A stretch of 64,000 nucleotides of DNA from Novosphingobium sp. (GCA_025356575.1 JANXSP010000118.1:1-64000); one strand, 5' to 3'. Numbered from the stretch's first letter, positions 32,041 through 40,954 are shown. Notes: generated by a model from the letters alone, not told the origin. Translations and numbers: made by a program.

Positions 32041-33602
32041 AGCCCCTGCAAGAACCATTCGGGCGGGCCGCCGCGGCCGTCGCCGATAAGGCCGTGGCGG
32101 TAGATCCAGTAGCGGCGGCCGGCGCTGTCCTCGATCCGGTAGTAGTCGCGCAGGCGGACGGTCGATTTCTCGCGCCACCATTCGGGCGCGATCCGCTCGG
32201 GCCCTTCGGCGCGCGCGACCTCGTGGACGGTGCCGCGCCAGCGGAAGCGGCGCGGGAGCCCGTCGGGGGTGGCGTAGAGGACCGCGATCGGTTCGGCACG
32301 GTCGAGCAGTTTCAAAGGCCGCGCGTGGAAAGCGAACTCGTTCTGAGCCAACCGGTGCTCGGGATCGAGCGGCGGCCGCCACTTTTGCGCGCGTTCGGGA
32401 AGATGGCTCGCCTGCGCCACCGGGCGGCTGACCGCGCGCGCGCCAAGGCGGACGACGAGGCGATCGACGCAAGCGGCCAGGCTGGTCCCGTGGTGTTCGG
32501 CGGCGGCCTCGAAATCGCGCTGGGCGAGCGCGAGCGGCTCGGCCCACGACGCGCGCAGGCGGATCGTCTCGATCCCGAACCCGGCGTCGACATCGTCGAG
32601 CCGCGGGCCGAACAGCGTCGCGATATGCGCCGGGTCGCGCGTGGCCGCGGCAAGCTCCACCCGGCGCACGACGACCTCGCCATCGACGCGCCATAGCCCG
32701 AGCTCGAGCCGGCGTGCCCCCAGTGCGCGCCCTTCGAGCAGCCGCGCCATGTCGCGCGCGAGATCGCCGAGCACCTGGTCGAGCAGCGCGCGGTGGCGCA
32801 GCGGTTCGCTGACCCGGCGCTGGACCAGCGGGGCGACCTCGGCGACCACGGGGACGAGCGGTTCGGGCACACGGCCGAGCAGTTGGTCCATCCGCACCAG
32901 CGGGTTCGCCGCCGCCGAACGGCGGTTGCGGAAGCGGCGAACGAGCGCGTCGCGTGCGATCCCCTCGAGATCGCCGAGCCGCTTGAGCCCGAGCCGGCGC
33001 AGGATCAGGAGGACATCGTCGTCGAGCCGCAGCGCCGCCACGGGCAGCCCGGCGAGCCGCGCGCGGGCATCGTCTTCTGGCGCGAGGATCGCCGCGTCGG
33101 GGCCGTAATGCGCCAGCGCCCAGGCCCCGCCCGCGGTCGGTGCGATCGCCGCGCGCGCGGTCAGCCCGCGGGCCGCAAAGCGTGCGAGCAAATCGGCAAG
33201 CAGCGCGCGTTCGCCGCCGAACAGGTGCGCCACCCCGCTGGTGTCGACCAGCAGCCCGTCGGGCGGGTCGAGCGCGGACCACGGCCCCCAGCGCTGGACC
33301 CAGGTCGCCAGGTTTTCGAGCAGCGCGAGGTCGCCCGCGGGATCGCTCGGCCGGGTCTCGACCTCGGGGCAGACCGCGCGGGCATCGGCGAGCATCGTTG
33401 CGGGCATGACCCCGGCGGCGCGCGCGGCGGCGTTGGTCGCGGCGATGCGCGGGCCGTGCGCGGTTTCGGCAACGAGCGCGACGGGCAGCGCATCGGCGCC
33501 CTCGCCTGGGACACACCCCTCGCTCAGTCGCCAGCGATCGACCGCGAGGCGGGCGAGCCAGACCGCGAGGATACGCCGCGGAGGCGGGTCAGGCGGCGCC
33601 AT
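32031..33602 (-). CDS. imuB: ImuB, inactive Y-family polymerase homologue
   Basis: A 523-residue Y-family (DinB/ImuB) protein. It begins RRILAVWLARLAVDRWR, the ImuB N-terminus, and contains G-L-L-V-D-T-S-G-V-A-H-L-F-G-G-E in the palm and the little-finger domain, ending W-F-L-Q-G-L. ImuB lacks polymerase activity in characterised systems and instead links DnaE2 to the beta clamp and to ImuA. The start at 33602 overlaps imuA by 14 bp; an ATG at 33632 would add ten residues. It is expressed with imuA from a LexA-box promoter. dnaE2, normally the third gene, is in a separate unit 1.3 kb away. Confidence 0.92.
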   Translation of the reverse strand: MAPPDPPPRRILAVWLARLAVDRWRLSEGCVPGEGADALPVALVAETAHGPRIAATNAAARAAGVMPATMLADARAVCPEVETRPSDPAGDLALLENLATWVQRWGPWSALDPPDGLLVDTSGVAHLFGGERALLADLLARFAARGLTARAAIAPTAGGAWALAHYGPDAAILAPEDDARARLAGLPVAALRLDDDVLLILRRLGLKRLGDLEGIARDALVRRFRNRRSAAANPLVRMDQLLGRVPEPLVPVVAEVAPLVQRRVSEPLRHRALLDQVLGDLARDMARLLEGRALGARRLELGLWRVDGEVVVRRVELAAATRDPAHIATLFGPRLDDVDAGFGIETIRLRASWAEPLALAQRDFEAAAEHHGTSLAACVDRLVVRLGARAVSRPVAQASHLPERAQKWRPPLDPEHRLAQNEFAFHARPLKLLDRAEPIAVLYATPDGLPRRFRWRGTVHEVARAEGPERIAPEWWREKSTVRLRDYYRIEDSAGRRYWIYRHGLIGDGRGGPPEWFLQGLCA

Positions 33603-34341
33603 GCGCCGGGAGCGGATCGGGTTGACGCACATCGTCCGGCACGGGCTTGCCGGCGCTGAGCCCGGCTACATCTTCGCGCACGGTCCAGGTGCCGGGCCGG
33701 ACCCCGCGGGCGCGGAACAGCTCGGCATGCCATGCAGGAGCGCCGGGAGCATGCGCGTTCCAGCGCGTTTGTGCGCTCGGCGCGGCGCGCGCTTCCCAGC
33801 GCAGCCGCGCCGCGCCAAGATCGCGCGCCGCGCCGAGCCGGATCAGCCACAGCGCGATCCCGTGGCGCTCTGCCGCCAGGACCAGCCGGCGCGATGCGGT
33901 GAAATCCAGCGCGCGCGGATTGCCCGCGATCTCACCCACCACGAACGCAAGGTCGCGGCAGCGCACGCCTTCCTCGAGCGCGAACAGGGCATCCTCGGGC
34001 TTGGCCGCGGCGACGTGAACCAGGCGCGCGCGAAGATCGGCGGGCAGCCCGGGGCGATAGGGTCGTCCGCCCAAGCGGATCGCGGCGGCATCCTGGACCC
34101 ACAGCCAGGCGCGGCGGTCCTCCACCTCGTCCTCGGCGGTGCGGGGCGCGGCCGCCAGTGCCGCCCGGGCAAGCCCCAGCGCGAGCCCTGCCCCGCTTGC
34201 CTCGGCCGCCGGAGCGAACACCTCGGCGTGCGAGGCGAACGGCACGTGGGGGCTCCATTCGCCCCGCGCCGTAAGCGGGTGCGGCAGCGCGGCGGCGGAG
34301 ATACCCGCGCTTTCAGGAAGCGAGATTGGGGTGTGGATCAT
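33589..34341 (-). CDS. imuA: ImuA, SOS mutagenesis accessory protein
   Basis: A 250-residue RecA/SulA-like protein. Recognisable parts are EVFAPAAEASGAGLALGLAR, WVQDAAAIRLGGRPYRPGL and the beta-strand segment D-L-A-F-V-V-G-E-I-A-G-N with R-R-L-V-L-A-A-E-R-H-G, which fit the degenerate RecA fold of ImuA. No Walker A is visible. ImuA works with ImuB and DnaE2 in damage-induced mutagenesis. The ATG at 34341 is favoured because the LexA box at 34360-34374 lies 18 bp upstream; longer in-frame starts would run through that box. It overlaps imuB. Confidence 0.88.
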   Translation of the reverse strand: MIHTPISLPESAGISAAALPHPLTARGEWSPHVPFASHAEVFAPAAEASGAGLALGLARAALAAAPRTAEDEVEDRRAWLWVQDAAAIRLGGRPYRPGLPADLRARLVHVAAAKPEDALFALEEGVRCRDLAFVVGEIAGNPRALDFTASRRLVLAAERHGIALWLIRLGAARDLGAARLRWEARAAPSAQTRWNAHAPGAPAWHAELFRARGVRPGTWTVREDVAGLSAGKPVPDDVRQPDPLPAHGAA

Positions 34342-34359
34342 GGCGAATCGGACTCTGTT

Positions 34360-34374
34360 GTTCTTATTATGTTC
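34360..34374 (-). promoter_or_regulatory. imuA: LexA (SOS) box of imuA-imuB
   Basis: GTTC (34360-34363), seven bases, GTTC (34371-34374): an exact GTTC-N7-GTTC direct repeat, 18 bp upstream of the imuA start. Sequence form and orientation are the same as at 30718-30732, including an AT-rich spacer (TTATTAT here, CTTATAT there). Confidence 0.83.
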
Positions 34375-34436
34375 CCAAGATTGCGATTCGCAAACAGGCT
34401 TGTGGCGATGATCCAACTTGTCCCCAACCGGGACAT

Positions 34437-34462
34437 GGAACCAAAGCGGCCTTCCTCCCGTT
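34437..34462 (+). promoter_or_regulatory. EcfG-type general stress promoter
   Basis: GGAAC at 34437-34441 and CGTT at 34459-34462 with 17 bp between them exactly match the alphaproteobacterial sigma-EcfG consensus (GGAAC-N16/17-CGTT). It ends 37 bp before the ATG at 34500, whose product belongs to the general stress protein 26 family, so position and function agree. Confidence 0.72.
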
Positions 34463-34499
34463 CAGCCGATATCCCTTCAGCAACCCGCGAGAGACCCCG

Positions 34500-34982
34500 A
34501 TGAAATATACCGAAGGCAACGCTGCCGAACTCAAGGACAAGTTCTGGCACGCACTTGGCCACTCGTCGTTCGTCATGCTCCAGCTCGACGCCGACGCCGA
34601 AAGCGGTGCGCCGATGACCGCCAGCCTGGATAAGGACGCACACCACGCCATCTGGTTCTTCACCCGCAAGGACAACCGCTTCGCCGCGCTTGGCCCGGTG
34701 ACAGCCAATTACGAAAGCAAGGGCCACGACCTTTTCGCCCGGTTCTCCGGCACCTTGGTCGAAGAAACCAGCCGCGAACGGCTCGACAAGCAGTGGTCGA
34801 ACATGACCGAGGCGTGGTTCCCCGGCGGCAAGGACGATCCCAACCTGCTGTTCGTACGCATGAACCTGGGCGATGCGTCGATCTGGTCGGGCGAGCTCGG
34901 CGTGCTCGGCACGGCCAAGATGTTCATGGGGATCGACGTGCGCGACGAGGTCAAGGGCAGCTTCGCCGAAACGACGCTCTGA
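34500..34982 (+). CDS. Pyridoxamine-5'-phosphate-oxidase-fold general stress protein
   Basis: A 160-residue split-barrel flavin-binding-fold protein of the general stress protein 26 type. Features include S-F-V-M-L-Q-L with A-P-M-T-A near residues 35-40, H-A-I-W-F-F-T near residue 50 and E-A-W-F-P-G-G-K-D-D-P-N-L-L near residue 107. Members bind FMN, FAD or F420 and are induced by stress; the reaction is unknown. The perfect EcfG promoter at 34437-34462 supports general-stress control. The ATG at 34500 is the first after that promoter. It is followed by a bidirectional hairpin terminator and is divergent from imuA. Confidence 0.87.
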   Translation: MKYTEGNAAELKDKFWHALGHSSFVMLQLDADAESGAPMTASLDKDAHHAIWFFTRKDNRFAALGPVTANYESKGHDLFARFSGTLVEETSRERLDKQWSNMTEAWFPGGKDDPNLLFVRMNLGDASIWSGELGVLGTAKMFMGIDVRDEVKGSFAETTL

Positions 34983-35002
34983 TCAGCTCGCCGCACTGGC
35001 AA

Positions 35003-35032
35003 AAGGGCCGCTCCCTCACGGAAGCGGCCCTT
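35003..35032. terminator. Bidirectional hairpin terminator
   Basis: AAGGGCCGCT (35003-35012) pairs perfectly with AGCGGCCCTT (35023-35032) around a 10-base loop. It lies between the convergent stress-protein gene (stop at 34982) and the permease gene (stop at 35054). T-runs are short on both sides, longest (TTTT) in the permease direction. Confidence 0.72.
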
Positions 35033-35053
35033 CGTGCGTCCAGAGCGCTCCGC

Positions 35054-36613
35054 TCAGGTTCCGGGGGTGGGCGGCGCGGGCATTTCGGCCGCCTCGCTTC
35101 CCTCGATCCCGCGGGCCAAATGGCTGTGATTGCGACTGTAAAGGAAATACACAACCAGCCCGAGCAGCCCCCATCCCGGCAGGAACAGCATTGCCTGGTA
35201 CGGCAGATTGAAGAACAGGAACACGCAACCGATTATCGTGGCCGGCGCTACGAGCCAGGCCGCGGGCACCCGGAAGTGGCGCTTGCGCCCGGGATCACGG
35301 CTGCGCAGGACCAGCAGCGCCACTGCAACCATCATGAACGCATAGAGCGTCCCGGCATTCGAGATATCCGCGAGCTGGCCCACGGGGAAAAACGCCCCGC
35401 CCAGCGCAACCAGCCCGCCCGTGAGCGCGGTCATGATGTGCGGCGTGCGGAACTTGGGGTGGACCTTGCTGAGCCGCTCGGGGAGCAGCCCATCCCGGCT
35501 CATCACGAAAAAGATCCGCGTCTGGCCGAAGATCAGCATGAGGATCACCGAAGGCAGCGCGAGAAACGCGGCGACGCCGAGCATGTTGCCGATCTTGGTG
35601 AAACCGATCGTCCGCAAGACGTGCGCCAGCGCTTCTTTCGAACACACCAGTTCCTTGGCGTATTGGGGAAGCGCGCACTGGCGGGCCAGCTCTTCCGAGC
35701 CGGCGGGGAACGGCACTCCGCCCGGTCCCATGATCGGCTGACCGCCGAGCGTTCCGACTGCGCCTGCAGCCACGACGATGTAGAAGACCGTGCAGAACAG
35801 CAGCGATCCGATCAGCCCGATCGGCACGTTGCGCTGCGGGTTGATCGTTTCTTCCGCAGCGGTCGAAACCGCATCGAAGCCCACATATGCGAAGAATATG
35901 GTTGCCGCGGCGCCGACGGCGCCGACCCCGGTGCCGAACCCGCCGAACATCCCGGCAGGAAGGAACGGGTTGAACTTCGCTGCCGAAAAGCTCGGGCTCG
36001 TGAGGGTCAGCGCGATGAAGACCGTCAGCGCGACGACCTTGATCATTACCAGCACGGCGTTGACCTTGGCGCTTTCGCTGGTGCCCACGATCAGCAGGCA
36101 GGTAACCAGACCGGCGATCAGGAACGCGGGCAGATTGATGAACCCGCCCGGCGCACCGCCCAGCACCAGTGGCCCGGCACTTAACGCGGCGGGCAAATGG
36201 ACATGGAAGAACTGATCGAGGATCGTGCCGCTGAAATAGCCCGACCAGCCGACCGAAACCGCGGCTCCGGCAATCGCGTATTCCATGATCAGTGCCCAGC
36301 CCACGGTCCACGCCAGCAGTTCTCCCACCGTTGCGTAGCTGTAGGTATAGGCGCTGCCCGCGACCGGGATCATCGAGGCAATCTCGGCATAGCAGAGCGC
36401 CGCAACGATGCAGATCAGCCCGGCAATCGCGAACGCCAGCATCAACCCCGGCCCGGCTTTCTGCGCGCCCGCCGCGGTCAGCACGAAGATGCCCGTGCCG
36501 ATGACCGAGCCGATCCCGAGCAGGGTCAGCTGGAACGCGCCGAGCGAGCGGTGCAGTGATTTCTTTTCCGCCGTGGCAAGAATGGCGTCGAGCGATTTTA
36601 CGCGAGCGAACAT
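35054..36613 (-). CDS. APC-family amino acid permease (cationic amino acid transporter type)
   Basis: A 519-residue inner-membrane protein with about 12-13 hydrophobic helices. The first helix carries the APC substrate motif G-I-G-S-V-I-G-T-G-I-F-V. Later segments include AYTYSYATVGELLAW and FFAYVGFDAVSTAAEETINP, both typical of the YfnA/CAT-like branch. It probably imports a cationic or small amino acid by proton symport. A polar stretch with several cysteines (LARQCALPQ...LVCSKEALA, near residues 310-330) is an extracytoplasmic loop. The gene is monocistronic and convergent with the stress gene. Confidence 0.9.
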   Translation of the reverse strand: MFARVKSLDAILATAEKKSLHRSLGAFQLTLLGIGSVIGTGIFVLTAAGAQKAGPGLMLAFAIAGLICIVAALCYAEIASMIPVAGSAYTYSYATVGELLAWTVGWALIMEYAIAGAAVSVGWSGYFSGTILDQFFHVHLPAALSAGPLVLGGAPGGFINLPAFLIAGLVTCLLIVGTSESAKVNAVLVMIKVVALTVFIALTLTSPSFSAAKFNPFLPAGMFGGFGTGVGAVGAAATIFFAYVGFDAVSTAAEETINPQRNVPIGLIGSLLFCTVFYIVVAAGAVGTLGGQPIMGPGGVPFPAGSEELARQCALPQYAKELVCSKEALAHVLRTIGFTKIGNMLGVAAFLALPSVILMLIFGQTRIFFVMSRDGLLPERLSKVHPKFRTPHIMTALTGGLVALGGAFFPVGQLADISNAGTLYAFMMVAVALLVLRSRDPGRKRHFRVPAAWLVAPATIIGCVFLFFNLPYQAMLFLPGWGLLGLVVYFLYSRNHSHLARGIEGSEAAEMPAPPTPGT

Positions 36614-36751
36614 GCGGTACCCCTACCTGACCGCGGGCAAAGCCACGGTAACCTTTGCAATTGCCGCGAAAGCTAGCGGCACCGCCCTTGATGGCAAGCC
36701 TTAACTCGCCGCCCTTCCCCAGCTTTGACCAAGGCGCTAAGGGCTTGAGCG

Positions 36752-37633
36752 ATGTCCACCACCTTCCAGCTCGATACCGCGACCAGCCGCGCCAACCCGA
36801 CGCCCGCACCGATGAAGCGGCTGACGGTGCCCGCGATCAAGGAACGCAAGGCGGGCGGTACGACCGAACAGCCGCTGGTGATGCTGACCGCCTACACCGC
36901 GCGTCAGGCGCAGCTGCTCGACGAACACTGCGATCTGTTGCTGGTCGGAGATTCGCTGGGTCAGGTGATCTACGGCCTGCCCTCGTCGCTGCAGGTCACG
37001 CTGGAGATGATGTGTGCGCACGGCGCGGCGGTCGTGCGCGGCAGCTATCAGAGCGTCGTGGTCGTCGACATGCCCTTCGGCACGTATGAGACTTCGCCCG
37101 CCCACGCATTCGCTTCGGCGAGCAGGATCATGGCGGAAACCGGTTGCGCCGCGGTCAAGCTCGAAGGCGGGGCGCAGATGGCCGAGACGATCGCGTTTCT
37201 CGTCGCCCGCGGGATCCCGGTGATGGCGCACGTCGGGCTGACCCCGCAGGCGGTCAACGTCCTGGGCGGCTACAACGCGCGCGGCCGCAGCCAGCAGGAG
37301 CACGAAAAGATCGTCGCCGATGGCCTGGCGGTCGAGGCTGCGGGCGCATTCGCGGTGGTCATCGAAGGAGTGGTCGAGCCGATTGCAATCGCGCTGACCA
37401 AGTCGCTCGAAATACCGACGATCGGGATCGGGGCATCGGCGCAGTGCGATGGCCAGGTGCTCGTAACCGAGGATATGCTCGGCATGTTCGAGCGTGTGCC
37501 GAGATTCGTCAAACGGTACGGAAATCTGGCCGAAACGATTGCGGCGGCCGCGGGCACGTATGCCGGGGAAGTCCGCGCGCGCAGCTTCCCAGGCGCCGAC
37601 CAGACCTATCAGCCGCGCAAACCCAAGACCTAG
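36752..37633 (+). CDS. panB: 3-methyl-2-oxobutanoate hydroxymethyltransferase
   Basis: A 293-residue TIM-barrel enzyme, slightly longer than the usual 265-280 owing to an N-terminal extension of about 25 residues. It transfers a hydroxymethyl group from methylene-tetrahydrofolate to 2-oxoisovalerate, the first step of pantothenate synthesis. Signature segments are [41 protein letters not shown] and PTIGIGAS. The metal-binding Asp and Glu are in these motifs. panC is not adjacent. The TerC-like gene begins 20 bp after its stop and may be co-transcribed. Confidence 0.95.
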   Translation: MSTTFQLDTATSRANPTPAPMKRLTVPAIKERKAGGTTEQPLVMLTAYTARQAQLLDEHCDLLLVGDSLGQVIYGLPSSLQVTLEMMCAHGAAVVRGSYQSVVVVDMPFGTYETSPAHAFASASRIMAETGCAAVKLEGGAQMAETIAFLVARGIPVMAHVGLTPQAVNVLGGYNARGRSQQEHEKIVADGLAVEAAGAFAVVIEGVVEPIAIALTKSLEIPTIGIGASAQCDGQVLVTEDMLGMFERVPRFVKRYGNLAETIAAAAGTYAGEVRARSFPGADQTYQPRKPKT

Positions 37634-37653
37634 CGACAGGGATCACCATCACC

Positions 37654-38721
37654 GTGTTCGCCCACTTCCGCGGTTCGATCATTTTCACCGCAGTCTGTCT
37701 CGCGCTGGCCGCCTGGTACGGGTGGAGCGAGACCCACGCCCTTTCGGGACTGCTTCGGGTGCTGTGGACCGTGCTGGTACTCTCGGTGCTCGAGGTGTCG
37801 CTGAGTTTCGACAATGCCGTCGTCAATGCCACCGTCCTCCAGACGATGGATGAGGTCTGGCGCAAGCGCTTCCTGACCTGGGGAATGATCTTTGCGGTTT
37901 ACGGGATGTACATCGCGTTCCCGCTGGCGATCGTCGCGGTGGCGGCAGGGCTCAATCCGGTGGAGGCGGTGCGGCTCTCGCTCAGCGATCCGGAACGGTA
38001 TGAAGCTATTGTCTCATCCGCGCACGTCGGCATCGCCGGGTTCGGCGGGGCGTTCCTTACGCTGGTAGGGCTGAAGTTCTTTTTCGATTCGGACAAGGAA
38101 GTCCACTGGATCGGGCTGATCGAGAAACGCATTGCCGGTCTCGGCGCGCTGCCGGCGATCGAGGTCGGTCTGTTGCTGCTCGCGTTGTGGGGGCTTTCGG
38201 CCACGCTGCCGCTCACCGAAGGGCACACGTTCCTGATTGCGGGCATCCTCGGGATCATCGCGTTCATCGCGGTCGAGGCGGTGGGCAAGGCACTCGAGCT
38301 GCGCGAGGAGCAGCAGCGCGCGCTCGGCGCAGCGGTGCGCTCGGGGCTCGGCGCGTTCATCTACCTCAACGTGCTCGACGCATCGTTCAGCTTCGACGCG
38401 GTCATCGGTGCGTTCGCGCTGTCGAACAACATGATCGTGATCGCGCTGGGGCTGTCGATCGGGGCGATGTTCGTACGCTCGCTGACCTTGCTGCTGGTGC
38501 GTAGAGGCACGCTGGCGCAGTACCGCTATCTTGAGCACGGGGCGTTCTGGGCGATCATCGCACTGGGCGTCATCATGCTGGTGTCGGCGCGCTATACCGT
38601 GCCCGAGAGCATCACCGGGCTGATCGGCGCGGTGATGATCGCGGGATCACTCCTGTGGTCCGTGCGGTGGCGGCGGCGTCATCCCGAAAGCGTGAGCGGC
38701 GACGAGGTTCCGGCCGCCTGA
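37654..38721 (+). CDS. DUF475 / TerC-superfamily integral membrane protein
   Basis: A 355-residue protein with about nine transmembrane helices. The repeated signature L-E-V-S-L-S-F-D-N-A-V-V-N-A (near residue 45) and L-D-A-S-F-S-F-D-A-V-I-G-A (near residue 245) places buried acidic residues in two symmetric helices, as in TerC-type proteins thought to move or bind metal ions. DUF475 is the specific branch. The start is a GTG at 37654 with AGGGA upstream; no ATG gives the N-terminal helix. Its last 43 bp overlap the convergent transporter gene. The transported ion is unknown. Confidence 0.85.
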   Translation: MFAHFRGSIIFTAVCLALAAWYGWSETHALSGLLRVLWTVLVLSVLEVSLSFDNAVVNATVLQTMDEVWRKRFLTWGMIFAVYGMYIAFPLAIVAVAAGLNPVEAVRLSLSDPERYEAIVSSAHVGIAGFGGAFLTLVGLKFFFDSDKEVHWIGLIEKRIAGLGALPAIEVGLLLLALWGLSATLPLTEGHTFLIAGILGIIAFIAVEAVGKALELREEQQRALGAAVRSGLGAFIYLNVLDASFSFDAVIGAFALSNNMIVIALGLSIGAMFVRSLTLLLVRRGTLAQYRYLEHGAFWAIIALGVIMLVSARYTVPESITGLIGAVMIAGSLLWSVRWRRRHPESVSGDEVPAA

Positions 38722-39665
38722 CCACCGTGCAGCCGCGCGGCCAGCGGCGCGGCGACGACGAGCTGCGCCAGATGATAGACCAGCACCGGCAACAGAACGA
38801 TGCCCGCGGCGGCAGGGGGAAACAGCACCGTGGCCAGCGGCGCGCCCATCGCGATGCTTTTCTGGCCGCCCGCGAACAGCATCACCACCCGGTCGCCGCG
38901 CGGCAGTTTGAGCAGCCCGCCCAAACCCCATGCACCCGCGTAGCCGATGACCAGCAACACCGTGCAGAGCGCCAGCAGCGCCGCCCACGCGCCCGGTCCG
39001 ACCCGCGTCCAGATGCCCTGCACGACCGCTCCGGAGAACGCGACGTAGACCGCTATCGCGATCGAGCTGCGGTCCATCCACGTTACCAGCGCGCGGTGCC
39101 CCTGCACCCATTCGAGCAGCCAGCGTTGAAGAACCTGGCCGAGTACGAACGGGAGCAGCAGGATCGCCGCGACCTTGATCAGGGCATCGCTGTTGAACCC
39201 GGCGCCGCCGGACCCGGCCAGTAGCGAAAACAACGGCGCGGTGACGAACACCCCGAGGATATTGAGCAGCGCCGCCGCGACGACCGACGAAGCAACGTTG
39301 CCGCCTGCCAGGCTGGCATACGCCGTGGCCGACTGCACGGTCGACGGCAGCGTCCCGAGAAACACGAAGCCAAGCGCGAGCAGCGGCGGCATCAGTACAC
39401 CGCCCAGGTGCCACAGCAACCACCCCGCCAGCGCCATCGCGCCATAGACCCACGCCACCAGCGGCCACAGCAGGCGGTGGTTGCCGAGCCCCGCGATCAC
39501 TTCGTGCCGGGGCAGGCGCAGGCCGTTGAGGAGGAAAAGCAGGAACACCGCGGCGTTGGAGGCGAACTGCGCGGCAGCCTTTGCGCTCCCGCTCACCGGC
39601 AGCACGCTCGCCAGCAAGATTGCGACCAGCAGCAGTCGCACCATCGGATCGACGCGGCGGAGCAT
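38679..39665 (-). CDS. Bile-acid:sodium symporter-family (SBF-like) transporter
   Basis: A 328-residue membrane protein with about ten helices. The segments FLLNGLRLPRHEV, LPSTVQSATAYASLAGGN and MLFAGGQKSIAMGAPLA match the YfeH/SBF-like branch of the BART superfamily, in which two broken helices cross at a sodium-binding site. The substrate is unknown; relatives move organic anions. The start codon is 7 bp from the end of the preceding CoA-transferase gene, so the two form a unit. Its 3' end overlaps the DUF475 gene by 43 bp. Confidence 0.87.
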   Translation of the reverse strand: MLRRVDPMVRLLLVAILLASVLPVSGSAKAAAQFASNAAVFLLFLLNGLRLPRHEVIAGLGNHRLLWPLVAWVYGAMALAGWLLWHLGGVLMPPLLALGFVFLGTLPSTVQSATAYASLAGGNVASSVVAAALLNILGVFVTAPLFSLLAGSGGAGFNSDALIKVAAILLLPFVLGQVLQRWLLEWVQGHRALVTWMDRSSIAIAVYVAFSGAVVQGIWTRVGPGAWAALLALCTVLLVIGYAGAWGLGGLLKLPRGDRVVMLFAGGQKSIAMGAPLATVLFPPAAAGIVLLPVLVYHLAQLVVAAPLAARLHGGQAAGTSSPLTLSG

Positions 39666-39671
39666 CGCGGG

Positions 39672-40736
39672 TCAGCGACCCTTGAGTGAAACCGGTGGCG
39701 CCGGCGTTGCCGAAAAGCGCGGCGCTGGTGCGGGTTGGATCATCCCGCCGTCCTCGACGAAAGTCCCGCGCGCAACGTTGTGCGGATGCGTCGGCGCCTC
39801 GCGCAGGCTCAGCACCGGGGCGAAACAGATGTCGGTATTGTCCATGATCGTGCACCACGCGTCGCGGGTCTTGGTCAGAAACAGCGCGGTAAGCTTGTCC
39901 TTGAGCGGACCCCAGCTTGCCGGGTTCATCTGCGCCGCAAAATCCGCGTCGCCGGCTAGCCCTGCCTTCTCGAGAAGCAGCGCGTAGAACTGCGGTTCGA
40001 TCGCGCCGAGCGAAATCCATTTGCCGTCGCTGGTCTCGTAGGTGTCGTAGAAATGTGCCCCGCTATCGAGCAGGTTGACCCCGCGCTCATCGCGCCACTG
40101 GCCGTTGCCGAGGAAGGTGTAGGTCATCGCCGAAAGAATCGCCGCACCATCGACCATCGCGCAGTCGACCACCTGGCCCTGCCCGGTCGCCTTGGCCGAG
40201 AGGATCGCGGCGAGCACGCCGAACGCGAGCAGCATCCCGCCGCCGCCGAAATCGCCGACCGCGTTGATCGGGAATGTCGGCTTGTCGCCCGCGCGGCCAT
40301 AGCTATGGAGCGCGCCCGACAGCGCGATGTAGTTGATGTCATGCCCGGCGAGCGGCGCCATCGGGCCGTCCTGCCCCCACCCGGTCATCCGCCCGATCAC
40401 GATGCGCGGGTTGGCGGCCAGCAGCACCTCGGGTCCGAGCCCGAGCCGCTCGACCACTCCGGGGCGGAAACCCTCGATCAGTGCGTCGGCGGTCTTCGCC
40501 AGCTCCACCAGTTGGGCGATGGCGGCGGGGTCCTTGAGATCGAGTTCGATCCGTTCTCGGTTGCGGTTGAGGATGTCGCGGTTGCCGTTATCGCCGAACC
40601 GGCCCGCAAGCCCCGGCCGCTCGACCCGGATCACCCGCGCGCCGTGATCGGCGAGCATCATCCCGGTGAACGGTGCGGGGCCGATCCCGGCGAGTTCGAT
40701 CACGGTCAATCCGGCCAGCGCACCTGCCATTGGCAT
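39672..40736 (-). CDS. CaiB/BaiF (class III) CoA transferase, alpha-methylacyl-CoA racemase-like
   Basis: A 354-residue family III CoA-transferase-fold protein. It begins LAGLTVIELAGIGPAPFTGM and has HGARVIRVERPG, the CoA-binding N-terminal Rossmann part, followed by LLLEGFRPGV-like (ALIEGFRPGVVERLGLGP), NPRIVIGRMTGWGQDGP and G-H-D-I-N-Y-I-A-L-S-G. The G-P-A-P-F in place of an aspartate-containing loop, and H-D-I-N-Y, are typical of the alpha-methylacyl-CoA racemase branch, which epimerises 2-methylacyl-CoAs. Which reaction applies is not certain. The start at 40736 has GGGAGA upstream; ATG 40730 is possible. It precedes the SBF-like transporter by 6 bp. Confidence 0.87.
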   Translation of the reverse strand: MPMAGALAGLTVIELAGIGPAPFTGMMLADHGARVIRVERPGLAGRFGDNGNRDILNRNRERIELDLKDPAAIAQLVELAKTADALIEGFRPGVVERLGLGPEVLLAANPRIVIGRMTGWGQDGPMAPLAGHDINYIALSGALHSYGRAGDKPTFPINAVGDFGGGGMLLAFGVLAAILSAKATGQGQVVDCAMVDGAAILSAMTYTFLGNGQWRDERGVNLLDSGAHFYDTYETSDGKWISLGAIEPQFYALLLEKAGLAGDADFAAQMNPASWGPLKDKLTALFLTKTRDAWCTIMDNTDICFAPVLSLREAPTHPHNVARGTFVEDGGMIQPAPAPRFSATPAPPVSLKGR

Positions 40737-40917
40737 TCTCCCTATCGGTTGCGCGTGCGATGCCGCCCGCGCGGCAGCTTGTCGAACGGTTTTAATGCGC
40801 CGGGTCAAGTCGATAGGCGGACCGACGATGCAGCGAAAATGCGACGAACCGAACCGCGTGCCGATTGCGCGCGGCGGCGCGAAGTGGGACCTTCCTCGCG
40901 ATTCCTTGGGAGGGGAG

Positions 40918-40946
40918 AAAGGGCGGCCCACGGGTCGCCCTTTTTT
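40918..40946 (-). terminator. Terminator hairpin after the TPR gene
   Basis: GGGCGGCC (40921-40928) pairs with GGTCGCCC (40933-40940; one G-T pair) around a 4-base loop, flanked by AAA and by TTTTTT (40941-40946). The T-run is best on the plus strand, where no upstream gene ends; on the minus strand the stem is followed by CTTTCTCC. It lies just beyond the TPR stop and most likely ends the prsK-prsR-TPR transcript. Confidence 0.62.
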
Positions 40947-40954
40947 GTGCGCGG

